Positions 35,692 through 45,147 of a stretch of 64,000 bases of DNA are shown piece by piece. Source of the stretch: CAWCTB01 sp963798275 (GTDB taxonomy: Bacteria; Acidobacteriota; Terriglobia; Terriglobales; Acidobacteriaceae); assembly GCA_963798275.1 (NCBI GenBank), contig CAWCTB010000023.1:1-64000 (forward strand), given 5' to 3'. The notes below the pieces were generated by a model. It was not told where the DNA came from, searched no databases, and saw only the letters and a list, made by a program, of their open reading frames with translations. Position numbers and translations under genes: made by a program. Numbering within the stretch: position 1 is the first letter of the stretch; every line of letters starts with the position of its first letter.

Positions 35692-36840
35692 ATGTCGGCT
35701 TCATCCCCCACCCCGCTCAGTCACGCAGAGTTGAAAGCAGTGCACGACGTAGCTTCCAGCGGACAGGGGCGCATCGTTCGCAAGCGGCACATCAACTGGG
35801 CACTGAAAGCGGTGTTGCCGATCGCGGCGGTGCTGCTCAATGGCCTGCTGCTGTTCGTGCTGGTTGCCTCGTCGCTCGATCCCGCGCCGCGCAATGACGT
35901 GATTGCGGTGGCGGCGGGGGGGGCGTTCGTGATCTGCGTCGCGGTGATCATGGTGCTGGCGGTGCAGGTGCGCCGTCCCATGCTCGAGTTGCAGGAGAAG
36001 ATTGCGCGCTTGCGGCTGGGCGACATGGATGTCGCCGTCAGCTTCGCGGAGCGGAACGATGAAATCGGCGATCTGGGCCGCGACTTCAACGACATGGTGA
36101 AGCAATTGAAGTCGAGCCGCGAAGAGATCCAGCACCTGCATCAGACGCAGATGTCGCGGGCGGAGCATTTTGCCACGCTGGGAGAATTGGCCGCGGGCCT
36201 GGCCCACGAAATCCGCAATCCTCTCGCCGGAATCGCCGGGGTGATCGAAATTGTAAGCCGCGATCTTCCTGCCGAGAGCCCGGCAAAGTCGGTGATCGCC
36301 GATGCCAAAGAAGAGGCGTTGCAGATCAATCGGATTCTCAGCGATCTGCTGGAGACGGCGCGTCCTAAGCCGCCGCAGTTCCGGGTGAGCGATCTTGCCA
36401 GCACCATTGAGCACGCGGTGATGTTCGCGCGGCAGCAAGCGGTAACGAAGCGCATCAACATCGAATTCGAAGTGGTCGAACAGATCCCGCCGGTGGAACA
36501 CGACCCGAACCAGATCAATCAGGTCTTGCTGAACCTGATACTGAATGCGATTCAATCGATGGACAAGCCGGGTACGATCCGGGTGTCGCTGGACAGGGAC
36601 GAAGATCGCGTACTGATCACCGTGGCCGACGAGGGCAAGGGAATTGCGCCCGAGCACATTTCCAGCATCTTCCGCCCGTTCTTTACAACGAAGGGACACG
36701 GAACCGGGCTGGGCTTGTCGCTGGCTAAGCGAACGGTGGAAGCGCATGGCGGCACGATCGAGGTCAGCAGCGAAGTGGGGAAGGGTACGCGATTTGCTAT
36801 CAGCCTGCCCACCGAGCGTACGCCGAAGCCTGTCGTCTGA
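35692..36840 (+). CDS. Membrane sensor histidine kinase (HAMP, HisKA, HATPase)
   Basis: A 382-residue kinase. Two helices ('VLPIAAVLLNGLLLFVLVA' and 'AGGAFVICVAVIMVLAV') span about residues 42-95 with almost no periplasmic loop, so it probably senses within the membrane. A HAMP segment follows ('RRPMLELQEKIARLRLGDMD'), then the H-box 'HEIRNPLAG' with His near 172, the N-box 'QVLLNLILNAIQSM', the G1 box 'VADEGKGIAP' and G2 'GTGLGLSLAK'. No response regulator lies next to it, so it is an orphan here. The ATG is preceded by AGGAAG. It follows the cytochrome maturation genes by about 115 bp. Confidence 0.88.
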   Translation: MSASSPTPLSHAELKAVHDVASSGQGRIVRKRHINWALKAVLPIAAVLLNGLLLFVLVASSLDPAPRNDVIAVAAGGAFVICVAVIMVLAVQVRRPMLELQEKIARLRLGDMDVAVSFAERNDEIGDLGRDFNDMVKQLKSSREEIQHLHQTQMSRAEHFATLGELAAGLAHEIRNPLAGIAGVIEIVSRDLPAESPAKSVIADAKEEALQINRILSDLLETARPKPPQFRVSDLASTIEHAVMFARQQAVTKRINIEFEVVEQIPPVEHDPNQINQVLLNLILNAIQSMDKPGTIRVSLDRDEDRVLITVADEGKGIAPEHISSIFRPFFTTKGHGTGLGLSLAKRTVEAHGGTIEVSSEVGKGTRFAISLPTERTPKPVV

Positions 36841-37056
36841 TACTTCTAAGTCTGAGTAAATATTGTTGTTACTTGGATATCTGCGCATCCGGTCTGCGGA
36901 GCAACAGCCATAATAGTGGCAGCACGCTTAACCAAAACCTGTCAATTTTATATTTTTCTTGCCTTCTGCTGAAAATCTGCCATACTCCTTGCTACCTCCC
37001 CTGTACCAAATTGCGCTTTCGTAACCCGAAGGTTTTGAAGATTTAAGGAGAAGAGA

Positions 37057-37594
37057 GTGAAACGAACAATAGTACTGGCCGCTGTTGTTATCGGGCTGGC
37101 GCTGGCCAGCGTCGCCATGCCTCAAGAAACCCTGCAAGAAACCTTTGCCTCTGGAGCCACCTTCAACGGCACACTGACGTTTCTTCCAGATTACAGTAAC
37201 CTGACGGCCGTCAGCGGCTTCCTAAGCGGCGGAGCTTACGGTAATGACTACATCAACTGGATCTGGAATCCCACAGTTAACTTCGCCGCTGCCGGGGGCT
37301 ACGTACCGAATTACGGTGGCAACTTTCTGATGGATGGAACCACCTGCGGAATCCAATGCGGCACCTACACGTATTTCATCACACTGACCTGGGACTTCAG
37401 CGCTGCGCCCAACCTGTTGGTCGCCACCCCCGGTCGGCCTCCTGTCTGCCTACGGCGGAAACAACGTGAACTATGTTGACCCGCTGGTGAGCGGCTCGTT
37501 CAACGGCGCGACACCGGAACCGGGCACGTTGGTCATGCTGGGATCTGGAGTGGTTGGACTGGCGGGGCTGCTCCGTCGTAAGTTCAGCATCTAA
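37057..37594 (+). CDS. PEP-CTERM sorting-domain protein (one frameshift)
   Basis: A secreted protein of about 178 residues. It has an N-terminal signal peptide ('TIVLAAVVIGLALASVAM'). At the C-terminus are 'PEPGTLVMLGSGVVGLAGLL' and then RRK, the exosortase recognition signal (PEP, helix, basic end). A frame change near 37430 separates the two; removing one G after CCC joins 'VATP' to 'VGLLSAYGG'. The start is a GTG after AAGGAGAAGAG. The mature region is Gly/Asn/Tyr-rich with one Cys pair. PEP-CTERM proteins are anchored or released through exosortase in polysaccharide-producing bacteria. No exosortase gene lies in the window. Confidence 0.82.
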
Positions 37595-37617
37595 GCCGAA
37601 GACAAGTTTTGCATTGA

Positions 37618-37645
37618 GCCGGAAGCCCAAAAGCTCCGGCCTTTT
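37618..37645 (+). terminator. Rho-independent terminator after the PEP-CTERM gene
   Basis: GCCGGAAGC and GCTCCGGC form a stem with one bulge around CCAAAA, followed by CTTTTC. It lies 24 bp after the stop codon. The minus-strand ctaG gene ends just beyond, so it may act in both directions. Confidence 0.7.
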
Positions 37646-37684
37646 CGTGTTTGCAAGAGGGGCGCGGAAGGAATTACCAGTCAC

Positions 37685-39173
37685 TCACCGCGACGAAACC
37701 GGCTGCGCGAGCTGTCGAAGCGCGGCGGTGCGGTGCCGCCAGAGGTAGGTCAGGGCCAGAATTGCCGCAACTCCAGCGAGTAACAGGTAAGGCCAGCGCA
37801 CGGAATCGGCCGCTCGTGAGTCCACTACGTGCAGCGGGAGGGGGAACGCGCTCTGCCGCATATCGTGCTGCACGAGGATGTTGAGACTCCAGTCGCCGGC
37901 GGATGGGAGTTCGACTTCGGCAGAGTGCAGCAGCTTGTTCTCGGAGTCTTCGGTGTTGGCGCGCACCCTCACGGGAATTGCGTCAGGGCCTGTCTTTTGC
38001 AGGTCGAAGTCGGTTTCGCCATCCAGTAACACATCGTGCGTGTCGCGGGCCTGGACGAGCACGCTAAAGGCCACCGGACCGACGGCTACATCTCCTTCCG
38101 GGCCGTACAACGCCACATCGAAATGATCGGACTGCGCGCGTGAACGGAGCACCTGGTCGTCGTCTCCCGGCAAGGCCAGTAAATACGCGAAGCACAAGCC
38201 GGCGGAGACAAAGAGAACCGTGAAGGTCATTGCCTGGGCCGCTCTCGGCTGCAGGCGGGAGGCGAAACGGCGCAGCGGCAGACCGGCCTCGATGTTGTCC
38301 AGGATGCGAGTGGCGAGCGAGTCGTCAAACGAACGCGACGAAACTGCCTGCCTTGCAGTGCGCTTGGACAGGCACTGCACGGCGATGATCATGGCAGGGA
38401 CCACGTAGGCCAGCGAACCGAGGACCCACATAATCGCGCCGGCGGCTGCCTGGTCCTGTGCTGCCGTGAGGCCGAAGAGTCGCGGAACGTTTGAGTACCA
38501 GGGATAGAGTACGCGGTCGGAGAACACCAGGATGGCCGACAAAGCGGTGTTCTGCAGATCGGCGACCACGAGATAAGGCACCATGGCCCAACGCGGCCAC
38601 TGCGGCTGACTGGGCCAGGGTTGCACCACCGGCCACCAGAACAGCAGCGAGGCGCAGAAGAAGCACGCGTGCTCGATCTGGTGCCAAAGCTCCGAATCGA
38701 GCGCCAGTTGATACAGCCGCGGCGTGTGCCAGGCGAAGCTAACCAGTCCCATCAGCACCAGCGCAAAGAGCGGGCTGACCAGCGTACGTCCGACGCGCTG
38801 CGCCAGCGTCCAGTTCAGCAATGGGCCGGCAAACTCGCGCGCAGCAAAACGCGGCAGTCCGCGGACCATCGGGATCAGCGGTTCGCCCAGCAGGATGAGC
38901 GGCGGCGCGACCATCATGAGCGTAATGTGCTGCAGCATGTGGGCGGTGAGTACGAAGCCGTTGAAGACGTCCATGGGGGAGGCGAGCGCGACCCAAAGAG
39001 CGAGCAGACCGGCGAGAAACGACACGGCCCGCCAGGGTGGCAACAGGGGCAAGCCGGAGCGGCGCAGGAGCCACCATCCGCGCAGATAAACCAGTCGCAG
39101 TGAGCAACAGCGCAAAAGTTGCGGCCGGGGGAATCGCCCAGGAGCGCAGGACCGCATTCAACACAGGCGACAT
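37685..39173 (-). CDS. ctaG: CtaG-type cytochrome oxidase assembly protein with C-terminal extension (one frameshift)
   Basis: The membrane domain matches caa3_CtaG: 'FNGFVLTAHMLQHITLMMVA', 'PLILLGEPL', 'FAWHTPRLYQLALDSELWHQ' and 'EHACFFCASLLFWWPV', with conserved histidines in helices. CtaG helps copper delivery to caa3 oxidase. The N-terminus ('MSPVLNAVLRSWAIPPA') is in another frame; removing one A near 39090 joins 'LLLTA' to 'LVYLRGWWLL'. Repaired it is about 495 residues, nearly twice the usual. The extra C-terminal part (about 330-490) has one helix, a beta-rich domain ('FSVLVQARDTHDVLLDGE') and a final helix, resembling periplasmic copper/YtkA-like domains (tentative). It is last in the oxidase operon. 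Confidence 0.83.
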
Positions 39174-39180
39174 AGTCGGG

Positions 39181-40668
39181 TCAGGGTGCGTTTCCGCTGG
39201 ATGCCGGTTGACTGGTGGGCTGCAAGGCCTCTTTGGCTGCGTCGCGAGCGGGCGGCTGGTTCGCCGGATGCAGCGTTTCCAGAAACGAGACCAGCGCCGT
39301 GACTTCGGCGGGTTTCAGGTTCTTTCCGTAGGCGGGCATGTTGCCGCCGCCCTGGATGACCTGGCGGACCAACTGGTCGTGGGTCAAGGTGACGGCTACC
39401 GCATCGAGGGCGGGACCGCGCTTACCGCCGCTGTCGCCCAGAGAATGACAGTTGCGACATTGCTTAACCTGGAAGACCAGCGCACCCTGGCGCTGCAGGG
39501 GCGACCGGCCATTCAAATACTCGACGGGCACGGGATCGCCGCTCCAGCCGTTCATTACCGGGCTCCAGGGGGAGTAGGTGGCCAGCTTGGTGAACGTGCC
39601 CAGCGCAACCGCGATCAGCACCAGAGTCAGGACCGCGACGGGCCGTCGCTTCCAACTCTTTTCCCCTTCGCCCGATAGGAATGGCAACAGAACCAGGAAA
39701 CCGATCGCGATGAGCGGAGCGATGAGCAGGACAGGCGTTTCCATCGCTGGCGGTAGCAACGCCAGCATAGCGTACAGCCAGAGGAAGAAGTAGTCGGGCT
39801 TGGGAATGGTTTGAACGATGGTCGGGTCGGGTACGCCGCTGGGGCCGAAGGGGCCAAAGAACGCCGCGCACGCCAGAATGGCGACCACGATGACCGCCGA
39901 GAAAAACATGTCCTTCCAGATGGCGTCGGGCACAAACGGTACGCCGTCTTTTTTGGTCAGCTCGTGGTACTCGTTCAGGTAGGTGGAGCGGCGCACGATG
40001 CGACCGGGCATGGGCCACTCGTTGATGCCCAGCTTGAGCACCATCAGCAGGTGCAGCGAGACGAATCCGATGAGCAGGCCGGGAATGATGAAAACGTGCA
40101 GGGCGAAAAATCGCGACAGCGTGGCTCCCGCAATGATGGGACCGCCCAGCAGCAGGTGCACCAGCCACGCGCCGATAAATGGGACTCGGCCGGTGATGGA
40201 TGCGCCGATGCCCAACCCCCAGTAGGCGTCCTGGTCGAAGCGCATGATCTGCCCGGTGAAGGCCATGGCCAGCGTCATGAGCAGCAGGAAGACACCGACG
40301 ATCCAGGTTAGCTCGCGGGGAAATTTGTATGCGCCGAACAGAAACACCTGACACATGTGGATGAGCACGATCGCAACCATGAAATTGGAGCCCCAGCCGT
40401 GTACCGCGCGCAGCAGCCATCCCAGGGTGACGTCATGATTGAGATATTGCAGGCTATTCCAGGCTTCCGCCGCCGAAGGCACATAGATGAGCGCCAGGAA
40501 GATGCCGGTGAGAACTTGCAGGATGAAGACGGTGAGGGCCGCACTGCCGAAGATGTACCACCAACTTGCCGAGGAGCGCGGTATGCGGTGCGTGGCCGCG
40601 TCCTCGATCACGCCGCCGATCTGCAGCCTTCGCTCGAACCAGTCGCCGATCCTGGCTAGCCTTGACAT
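39181..40668 (-). CDS. Cytochrome b of a bc-type complex with fused C-terminal cytochrome c domain
   Basis: A 495-residue protein. The cytochrome b part has haem-ligand histidines in 'AVHGWGSNFMVAIVLIHM' and in 'GAWLVHLLLGG'/'FFALHVFIIPG', and 'GASITGRVPFIG' of the quinol-oxidation loop. The usual PEWY position appears as 'KPDYFFLW'. Residues about 265-375 form the subunit IV-like helices. A cytochrome c domain follows, with 'CRNCHSLGD' near 405 and the axial Met in 'GGNMPAYGKNL'. So b, subunit IV and c are one chain. The start ATG at 40668 overlaps the Rieske stop by 13 bp. It oxidises quinol and reduces cytochrome c. Confidence 0.9.
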   Translation of the reverse strand: MSRLARIGDWFERRLQIGGVIEDAATHRIPRSSASWWYIFGSAALTVFILQVLTGIFLALIYVPSAAEAWNSLQYLNHDVTLGWLLRAVHGWGSNFMVAIVLIHMCQVFLFGAYKFPRELTWIVGVFLLLMTLAMAFTGQIMRFDQDAYWGLGIGASITGRVPFIGAWLVHLLLGGPIIAGATLSRFFALHVFIIPGLLIGFVSLHLLMVLKLGINEWPMPGRIVRRSTYLNEYHELTKKDGVPFVPDAIWKDMFFSAVIVVAILACAAFFGPFGPSGVPDPTIVQTIPKPDYFFLWLYAMLALLPPAMETPVLLIAPLIAIGFLVLLPFLSGEGEKSWKRRPVAVLTLVLIAVALGTFTKLATYSPWSPVMNGWSGDPVPVEYLNGRSPLQRQGALVFQVKQCRNCHSLGDSGGKRGPALDAVAVTLTHDQLVRQVIQGGGNMPAYGKNLKPAEVTALVSFLETLHPANQPPARDAAKEALQPTSQPASSGNAP

Positions 40669-41231
40669 CCGTTTTTCCTCGCGACCAGGCTGGCGGTGGT
40701 AGACATCGTGGGCAACTGGCCTGCTTCGATCAGCAGCTTTCCGTTCTCGACCTTGTAGCGGTATTCGAACAGCCCCCGCTCTGGCGGACCCGAGGCGCGC
40801 GAGCCGTCCTGATAATAAACGCCGCCGTGACAGGGGCACATGAACAGTCCGGATTGTGGGAACCATCGCACTGGGCACCCGAGATGGGCACAGTTGATGG
40901 CGAAGACCTGGAAGGTGTCGCCGGAAATGCGCCGCACCCAGCAGGGAATCTTGTCGGTTTCGCCGTCGGAAAAGCTGGAGATGGGATTCAGAAACTTCGC
41001 CAGCCGTGTCTGGCCCTCGGGAAATTCGTCCAGTTCGCCGAGTTCTACCCAGCGCTGATAGTTACCGCCCTCGGAACGCAGAATCGGCGAGAGCAGATAA
41101 CCGAGCACCGGCACACTCAACAGCGCGACGGCTGCGCCGTTCAATAGGAGACCGATTTTCGCGAACAGGTCCCGCCGGGAGAGTCCAGGCTTGGCCTCTG
41201 GTTCCGGGGATTTCGCGGGCTCTGGAATCAA
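40656..41231 (-). CDS. Rieske [2Fe-2S] protein
   Basis: A 191-residue membrane-anchored Rieske protein. The N-terminus has 'SRRDLF' (twin-arginine) and a helix 'IGLLLNGAAVALLSVPVLGY'. Cluster ligands are in 'CAHLGCPV' near residue 114 and 'CPCHGG' near 129. In the bc complex it takes an electron from quinol and passes it to cytochrome c. The ATG overlaps the stop of the dihaem cytochrome gene (4 bp), and its own end overlaps the cytochrome b start by 13 bp, so all three are translationally coupled. Confidence 0.93.
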   Translation of the reverse strand: MIPEPAKSPEPEAKPGLSRRDLFAKIGLLLNGAAVALLSVPVLGYLLSPILRSEGGNYQRWVELGELDEFPEGQTRLAKFLNPISSFSDGETDKIPCWVRRISGDTFQVFAINCAHLGCPVRWFPQSGLFMCPCHGGVYYQDGSRASGPPERGLFEYRYKVENGKLLIEAGQLPTMSTTASLVARKNGCQG

Positions 41232-41957
41232 TGAACACCTCCGGGGATGGAAGAAGCCATGGTCTGAGCCGAGGCAGCAGGACGCTGCGATGCCAGGTAT
41301 GCCACAACGTCAGATATCTCCTGATCGGTCATGGGGCGTCCGGGCAGGTTGTTTCGCCAGTCAGGAGCGTTGAAGTCAGGACGCCCAACGATGACAATCG
41401 TGCGCAAACCTTGATCGCTGATCAGGCTGAGATAGGTGGGATCGGTGACCGATCCGGCCTTGGGGCCACTCTGCAATCCCGTGCCGTGGCACGATGCGCA
41501 GAAGGTTGCATAAGCTGCCTGCCCGCGTTGCGGGTCGCCGGGAATGTTCGGCGCATAGGGTGGAACGTTGACTCCGCTGAGAACGCCGGGCTTGCCCCAG
41601 CGCTCCCGAATGCCGCGAATAATCGCGTTGATCTGCTCGTCGGTCAGCATGCCGCCTTCCTTCTGCGCGAAGGCCGACATGGCGGTGCCGGGGCGTCCCT
41701 TGGAGGCAACGGTCGCGCATCACCTTCTCATCGGCGATGGCCAGGTAAACCGGATCGCCAATGGCCATCGCGGCTCCATGCTTACCGTCGGAGCCGTGGC
41801 AGCCGGCGCAGTTCTCGCTGTACAGAGTGACGGGATTGAGGATGGAATCAGGACGCGGCACCTCCGGTCCGGGCGCCGGTTTGCCGCGCAACTGACACGC
41901 GGTGCAGGCGAGAACGATCCCGCCCAAAAAGATTGAGACAGCCAGGCGGGAGGTCAT
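41228..41957 (-). CDS. Lipoprotein dihaem cytochrome c (one frameshift)
   Basis: The N-terminus 'SIFLGGIVLACTAC' is a lipobox signal peptide. Two mono-haem cytochrome c domains follow, with 'CAGCHGSDG' near residue 50 and 'CASCHGTGL' in the second half. The frame changes near 41705: removing one G from CGCGACC joins 'EKVMR' to 'TVASKGRPGTAMSAFA', the conserved Met-ligand segment. Repaired it is about 242 residues. It lies between a membrane protein and the Rieske gene, with ATGA overlaps on both sides. It probably carries electrons from the bc complex to caa3 oxidase while tethered to the membrane. Confidence 0.85.
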
Positions 41958-42818
41958 GGACGATGGTCCTCGCCGTCATGTTCGTGCATGAGGCCCGGAG
42001 CTTCAATGCCGGCGCGCATAGCAAGCGGAACGTTCTCCGCCGTGAGCACCTGGCTATGACGCACGACCACCAGGCCAGCGACAACTCCGAAAGCCACTTG
42101 TGAAGCTGCAAACCAGATCCAGTTGATCTCCTGATCGAGCAGTGGATTGACGAAATCGAGGATCTGATACAGCAGGCCGGTCCACAGCAGCGGCCCGATC
42201 ACGCCGCCCAGCAGAATGGGGCGGGTCGGCAGCATGGGCAGCATGGCTCCGTAGAGCAGGCCGACCAGCAGGCACATGGTGGCGTGCATGGCCAGCGCGA
42301 AGAGGAACCAGTCAAATCGAAAGTGAACTAGGGCCGCGGGCGTGGGCATCGCGGGCGCAGAGTAGAGGCTGCCGGCGATCAGGTTGATGGGATACCAGAC
42401 GCTGTGAAAGAAGATCAACCCATAGAGCATCGCGAGCAACGCCATGGCCACGCCACCGGCGAGGCCGCCCCTTACGCCCGCCGCGATGGGATAGATCTTC
42501 AGCGGCAACCAGGCGCGTTCTACCTTGGCTGCGACTGCAAGGCGAGTGACTTCGCGCGGCGCGACAACGGCCGGCAGTTCTTCGGCAAGCACTGGCAACT
42601 CCACGTGATGTTCGTGGGGCAAGACCTGGCGGAACCATCCCACCGCGGCGGCGAGGTACAGGATCGCGCCCAGAATGCTGATGGAAACATTGGTCAGCAG
42701 CCCGGCAAACAGCAAGGCCACTCCCAGCGCGCAGACGAAGGGCCAGGCGGTGGGCTGCAGGCATCACGACGTGTGCCGGTTGGCCGTGGGCGGCGGATTG
42801 TTCTGGCGGCGTTGTCAT
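41954..42818 (-). CDS. Polytopic membrane protein of the oxidase operon (one frameshift)
   Basis: About 287 residues after repair. The N-terminus 'MTTPPEQSAAHGQPAHVVMP' joins to 'APTAWPFVCALGVALLFAGL' when one A near 42755 is removed. The first two helices ending 'GWFRQVLPHEHH' resemble caa3 oxidase subunit IV-type proteins. The rest has about five more helices ('GGLAGGVAMALLAMLYGLIF', 'FLFALAMHATMCLLVGLLYG' and others), a part I do not recognise. It sits between coxC and the dihaem cytochrome and overlaps the latter by 4 bp. It is probably an accessory subunit of the oxidase or of a bc-caa3 supercomplex (inference). Confidence 0.72.
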
Positions 42819-42828
42819 AGCGTTGCTG

Positions 42829-43425
42829 TCACCTCGCGATGAAGTACACCACCGAGAGGACGACGACCCAGACGGCATCCACGAAATGCCAATACAAGCC
42901 GAACACGGCGATGCGCTCGGCGTGCTCCTGCTTCACATAACCTAGAACGGCGAAGATAAAAATGATCGACAGCCCGGTCAGCCCCACGATCACGTGAAAG
43001 GCGTGCAGCCCCACCAGCGAGTAGAAGGTGGTGCCGAACAAGTTCGTCTTGATGGTCAGCCCTTCGTCATAGATAAGGTGATACCACTCGCGGGCAGTGC
43101 CGAGGATGAAGATGGCGCCGAGCGCAATGGTGACGAACCACCAAGCGGTGAAGAGCTTCCGGTTGTCGCGGGCGATGGCGCGCTCGGCCATCACGATGCT
43201 AAAGCTGCTGGAGAACAGGCAGATCGAATTGAAGATGGGGACATGCAACACCTGGCTGGGAGTGGGACCGCTGAGGCTCTTGCCGGCGTAGTACAGATAG
43301 GCGACCACGAAGATGCTGAAGATGGCGGATTCGGCGGCGATCAGGCAGTACATGCCGACGCGACCGCGCAGTTCGTGCGCCAGCGGCATCTCGGATGGTT
43401 TCAGCGCGACTGAGGTTGCTGCCAA
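42829..43425 (-). CDS. coxC: Cytochrome c oxidase subunit III
   Basis: A 198-residue protein with five helices, the short form of subunit III. Conserved segments are 'GMYCLIAAESAIF', 'EWYHLIYDEGLTIKTNLFG', 'TFYSLVGLHAFHVIVGLTGL' and the final 'YWHFVDAVWVVVLSVVY'. It stabilises the catalytic subunit and the proton-uptake path. The start is a TTG at 43425 following AAAGGAGAAA, with no better ATG. It lies 13 bp after coxA and 10 bp before the next membrane protein gene. Confidence 0.92.
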   Translation of the reverse strand: MAATSVALKPSEMPLAHELRGRVGMYCLIAAESAIFSIFVVAYLYYAGKSLSGPTPSQVLHVPIFNSICLFSSSFSIVMAERAIARDNRKLFTAWWFVTIALGAIFILGTAREWYHLIYDEGLTIKTNLFGTTFYSLVGLHAFHVIVGLTGLSIIFIFAVLGYVKQEHAERIAVFGLYWHFVDAVWVVVLSVVYFIAR

Positions 43426-43438
43426 GCGAGTTTCTCCT

Positions 43439-45127
43439 TTACTCGTACTTCCAGTCCGGATCGTCCGGATGCTTCAAGTCCCACAGCGGCCGGCGGCTGC
43501 GCACCACCGGAATGGTGGCAAAGTTGTATTCGGGCGGCGGGGAGGTGGTTGACCACTCCAGCGTCCAGGCGTCCCAGGGATCGTTGCCCGCCGGCTTTCC
43601 CTTGTAGTACGACCACAGGAAGTTCACCACCCAGCACAGGATGCCGGCGATCTGAAAGATCACACCGATGGAGACGATCATGTTCCAGAATTCCCAGCCG
43701 CGGCCCGGTTCGTAGGTGTAAATACGTCGCGGCATGCCGAGCACGCCGGGAATGTGCATGAAGTCGAAGGTGAGATGAAAGCCGATCAGGAAGAGCCAGA
43801 AATGCCACTTGCCGAGGGTTTCGTTGAACATCCGCCCACTGACCTTGGGGAACCAGTAATACAGGGCGGCGAAGATGGTGAATACCAGTCCGCCGATCAA
43901 CACGTAGTGAAAGTGGGCTACCACAAAGTAGGAGTTGCCCAGTTGCCAATCGAAGGGAGCCGCGGAGAGCATGATGCCGGTGAGTCCGGCGATCAGGAAC
44001 TGGAAGAGGAACGCGATGCAGAACAACATGGGGACGGCAAGGCGGATCTTTCCACCCCACATGGTCCCCAGCCAATTGAAGATCTTGATGCCGGTGGGCA
44101 CGCCCACCGCCATGGTGGTCGCGGTGAAGAAGGCGTTGGAATACGAGGTCATGCCGATGGTGAACATGTGATGGGCCCACACGCCGAGGCTCAGGAATCC
44201 GATGCCCAGTGTGGCCGCGACCATGATGGAGTAGCCGAAGATGGGCTTCCGCGAAAACACCGGAATGATCTCAGAGGCGATGGCAAATCCCGGGATGATG
44301 AGGACGTAGACCTCCGGGTGCCCGAAGATCCAGAAGAAGTGCATCCAGATGACGGCCGAGCCGCCGGCCTGGGTGTCGAAGAAGTGCGCGCCCAGGTAGC
44401 GGTCGAGCAGCAACATGATCTGGGCCGCGGTCAACGGCGAGATCACGATCAGCACCATGGACGAGACCACGAGGTTGAGCCAGGCAAACAGAGGCATGCG
44501 CCCCAGCGTCATGCCCGGGCAGCGCATGCAGAGGACGGTGGTCACGATGTTAACCGCCGTGCCGATGCTGCCGATGCCGCTAACCAACAGGCCGATGATC
44601 CAGTAGTCGGTACTGTGTCCGGGCGAGAACGCCTGGGCGGTGAGCGGTGCATAGGCGAACCATCCCACATCGGGCGCGCTGCCCGCGCCATACAGTCCGT
44701 TGCCACCGACAAAGCTGAAGTACAGGATGATGCCGCCCAGGGCGCTCATCCAGAAGCTGAAGGCGTTCAGGCGGGGGAATGCCATGTCGCGAGCGCCGAT
44801 CATCAGGGGGACAAGGTAATTCGCGAAACCGAACAGCAGCGGCATGCCGACCAGAAACACCATGGTGGTGCCATGCATGGTGAACAACTGGTTAAACATT
44901 TGCGGCGAGACGAAGTGATTATGCGGAATGGCAAGTTGTATCCGCATGACGGTGGCTTCAAGGCCGCCGATGACGAGGAAGAGGATGCCGTAAGAGATGT
45001 AGAGCAGGCCGAGTTTCTTGTGATCGACGGTAATGATCCATTCGTGCACGCGGTCGAAGAGAGGCCGGCTGGCGGCAGTCTCGGGTGCGACGAACATTGG
45101 TTTCGAGAGCGAGTCAGCGTCCAGCAT
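43439..45127 (-). CDS. coxA: Cytochrome c oxidase subunit I (haem-copper oxidase)
   Basis: A 562-residue catalytic subunit with twelve helices. The low-spin haem ligand is in 'FTMHGTTMVFLVGMP', and the CuB His and cross-linked Tyr in 'WIFGHPEVYVLIIPGFA'. The K-channel region is 'SLGVWAHHMFTIGM', and haem ligands lie in 'VAHFHYVLIGG'. This is the A-type family that reduces O2 to water and pumps protons. I start at the ATG at 45127; another ATG at 45097 is possible. It follows coxB by 20 bp. Confidence 0.94.
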   Translation of the reverse strand: MLDADSLSKPMFVAPETAASRPLFDRVHEWIITVDHKKLGLLYISYGILFLVIGGLEATVMRIQLAIPHNHFVSPQMFNQLFTMHGTTMVFLVGMPLLFGFANYLVPLMIGARDMAFPRLNAFSFWMSALGGIILYFSFVGGNGLYGAGSAPDVGWFAYAPLTAQAFSPGHSTDYWIIGLLVSGIGSIGTAVNIVTTVLCMRCPGMTLGRMPLFAWLNLVVSSMVLIVISPLTAAQIMLLLDRYLGAHFFDTQAGGSAVIWMHFFWIFGHPEVYVLIIPGFAIASEIIPVFSRKPIFGYSIMVAATLGIGFLSLGVWAHHMFTIGMTSYSNAFFTATTMAVGVPTGIKIFNWLGTMWGGKIRLAVPMLFCIAFLFQFLIAGLTGIMLSAAPFDWQLGNSYFVVAHFHYVLIGGLVFTIFAALYYWFPKVSGRMFNETLGKWHFWLFLIGFHLTFDFMHIPGVLGMPRRIYTYEPGRGWEFWNMIVSIGVIFQIAGILCWVVNFLWSYYKGKPAGNDPWDAWTLEWSTTSPPPEYNFATIPVVRSRRPLWDLKHPDDPDWKYE

Positions 45128-45147
45128 GCACAGGTCCCCAGTTTCTC

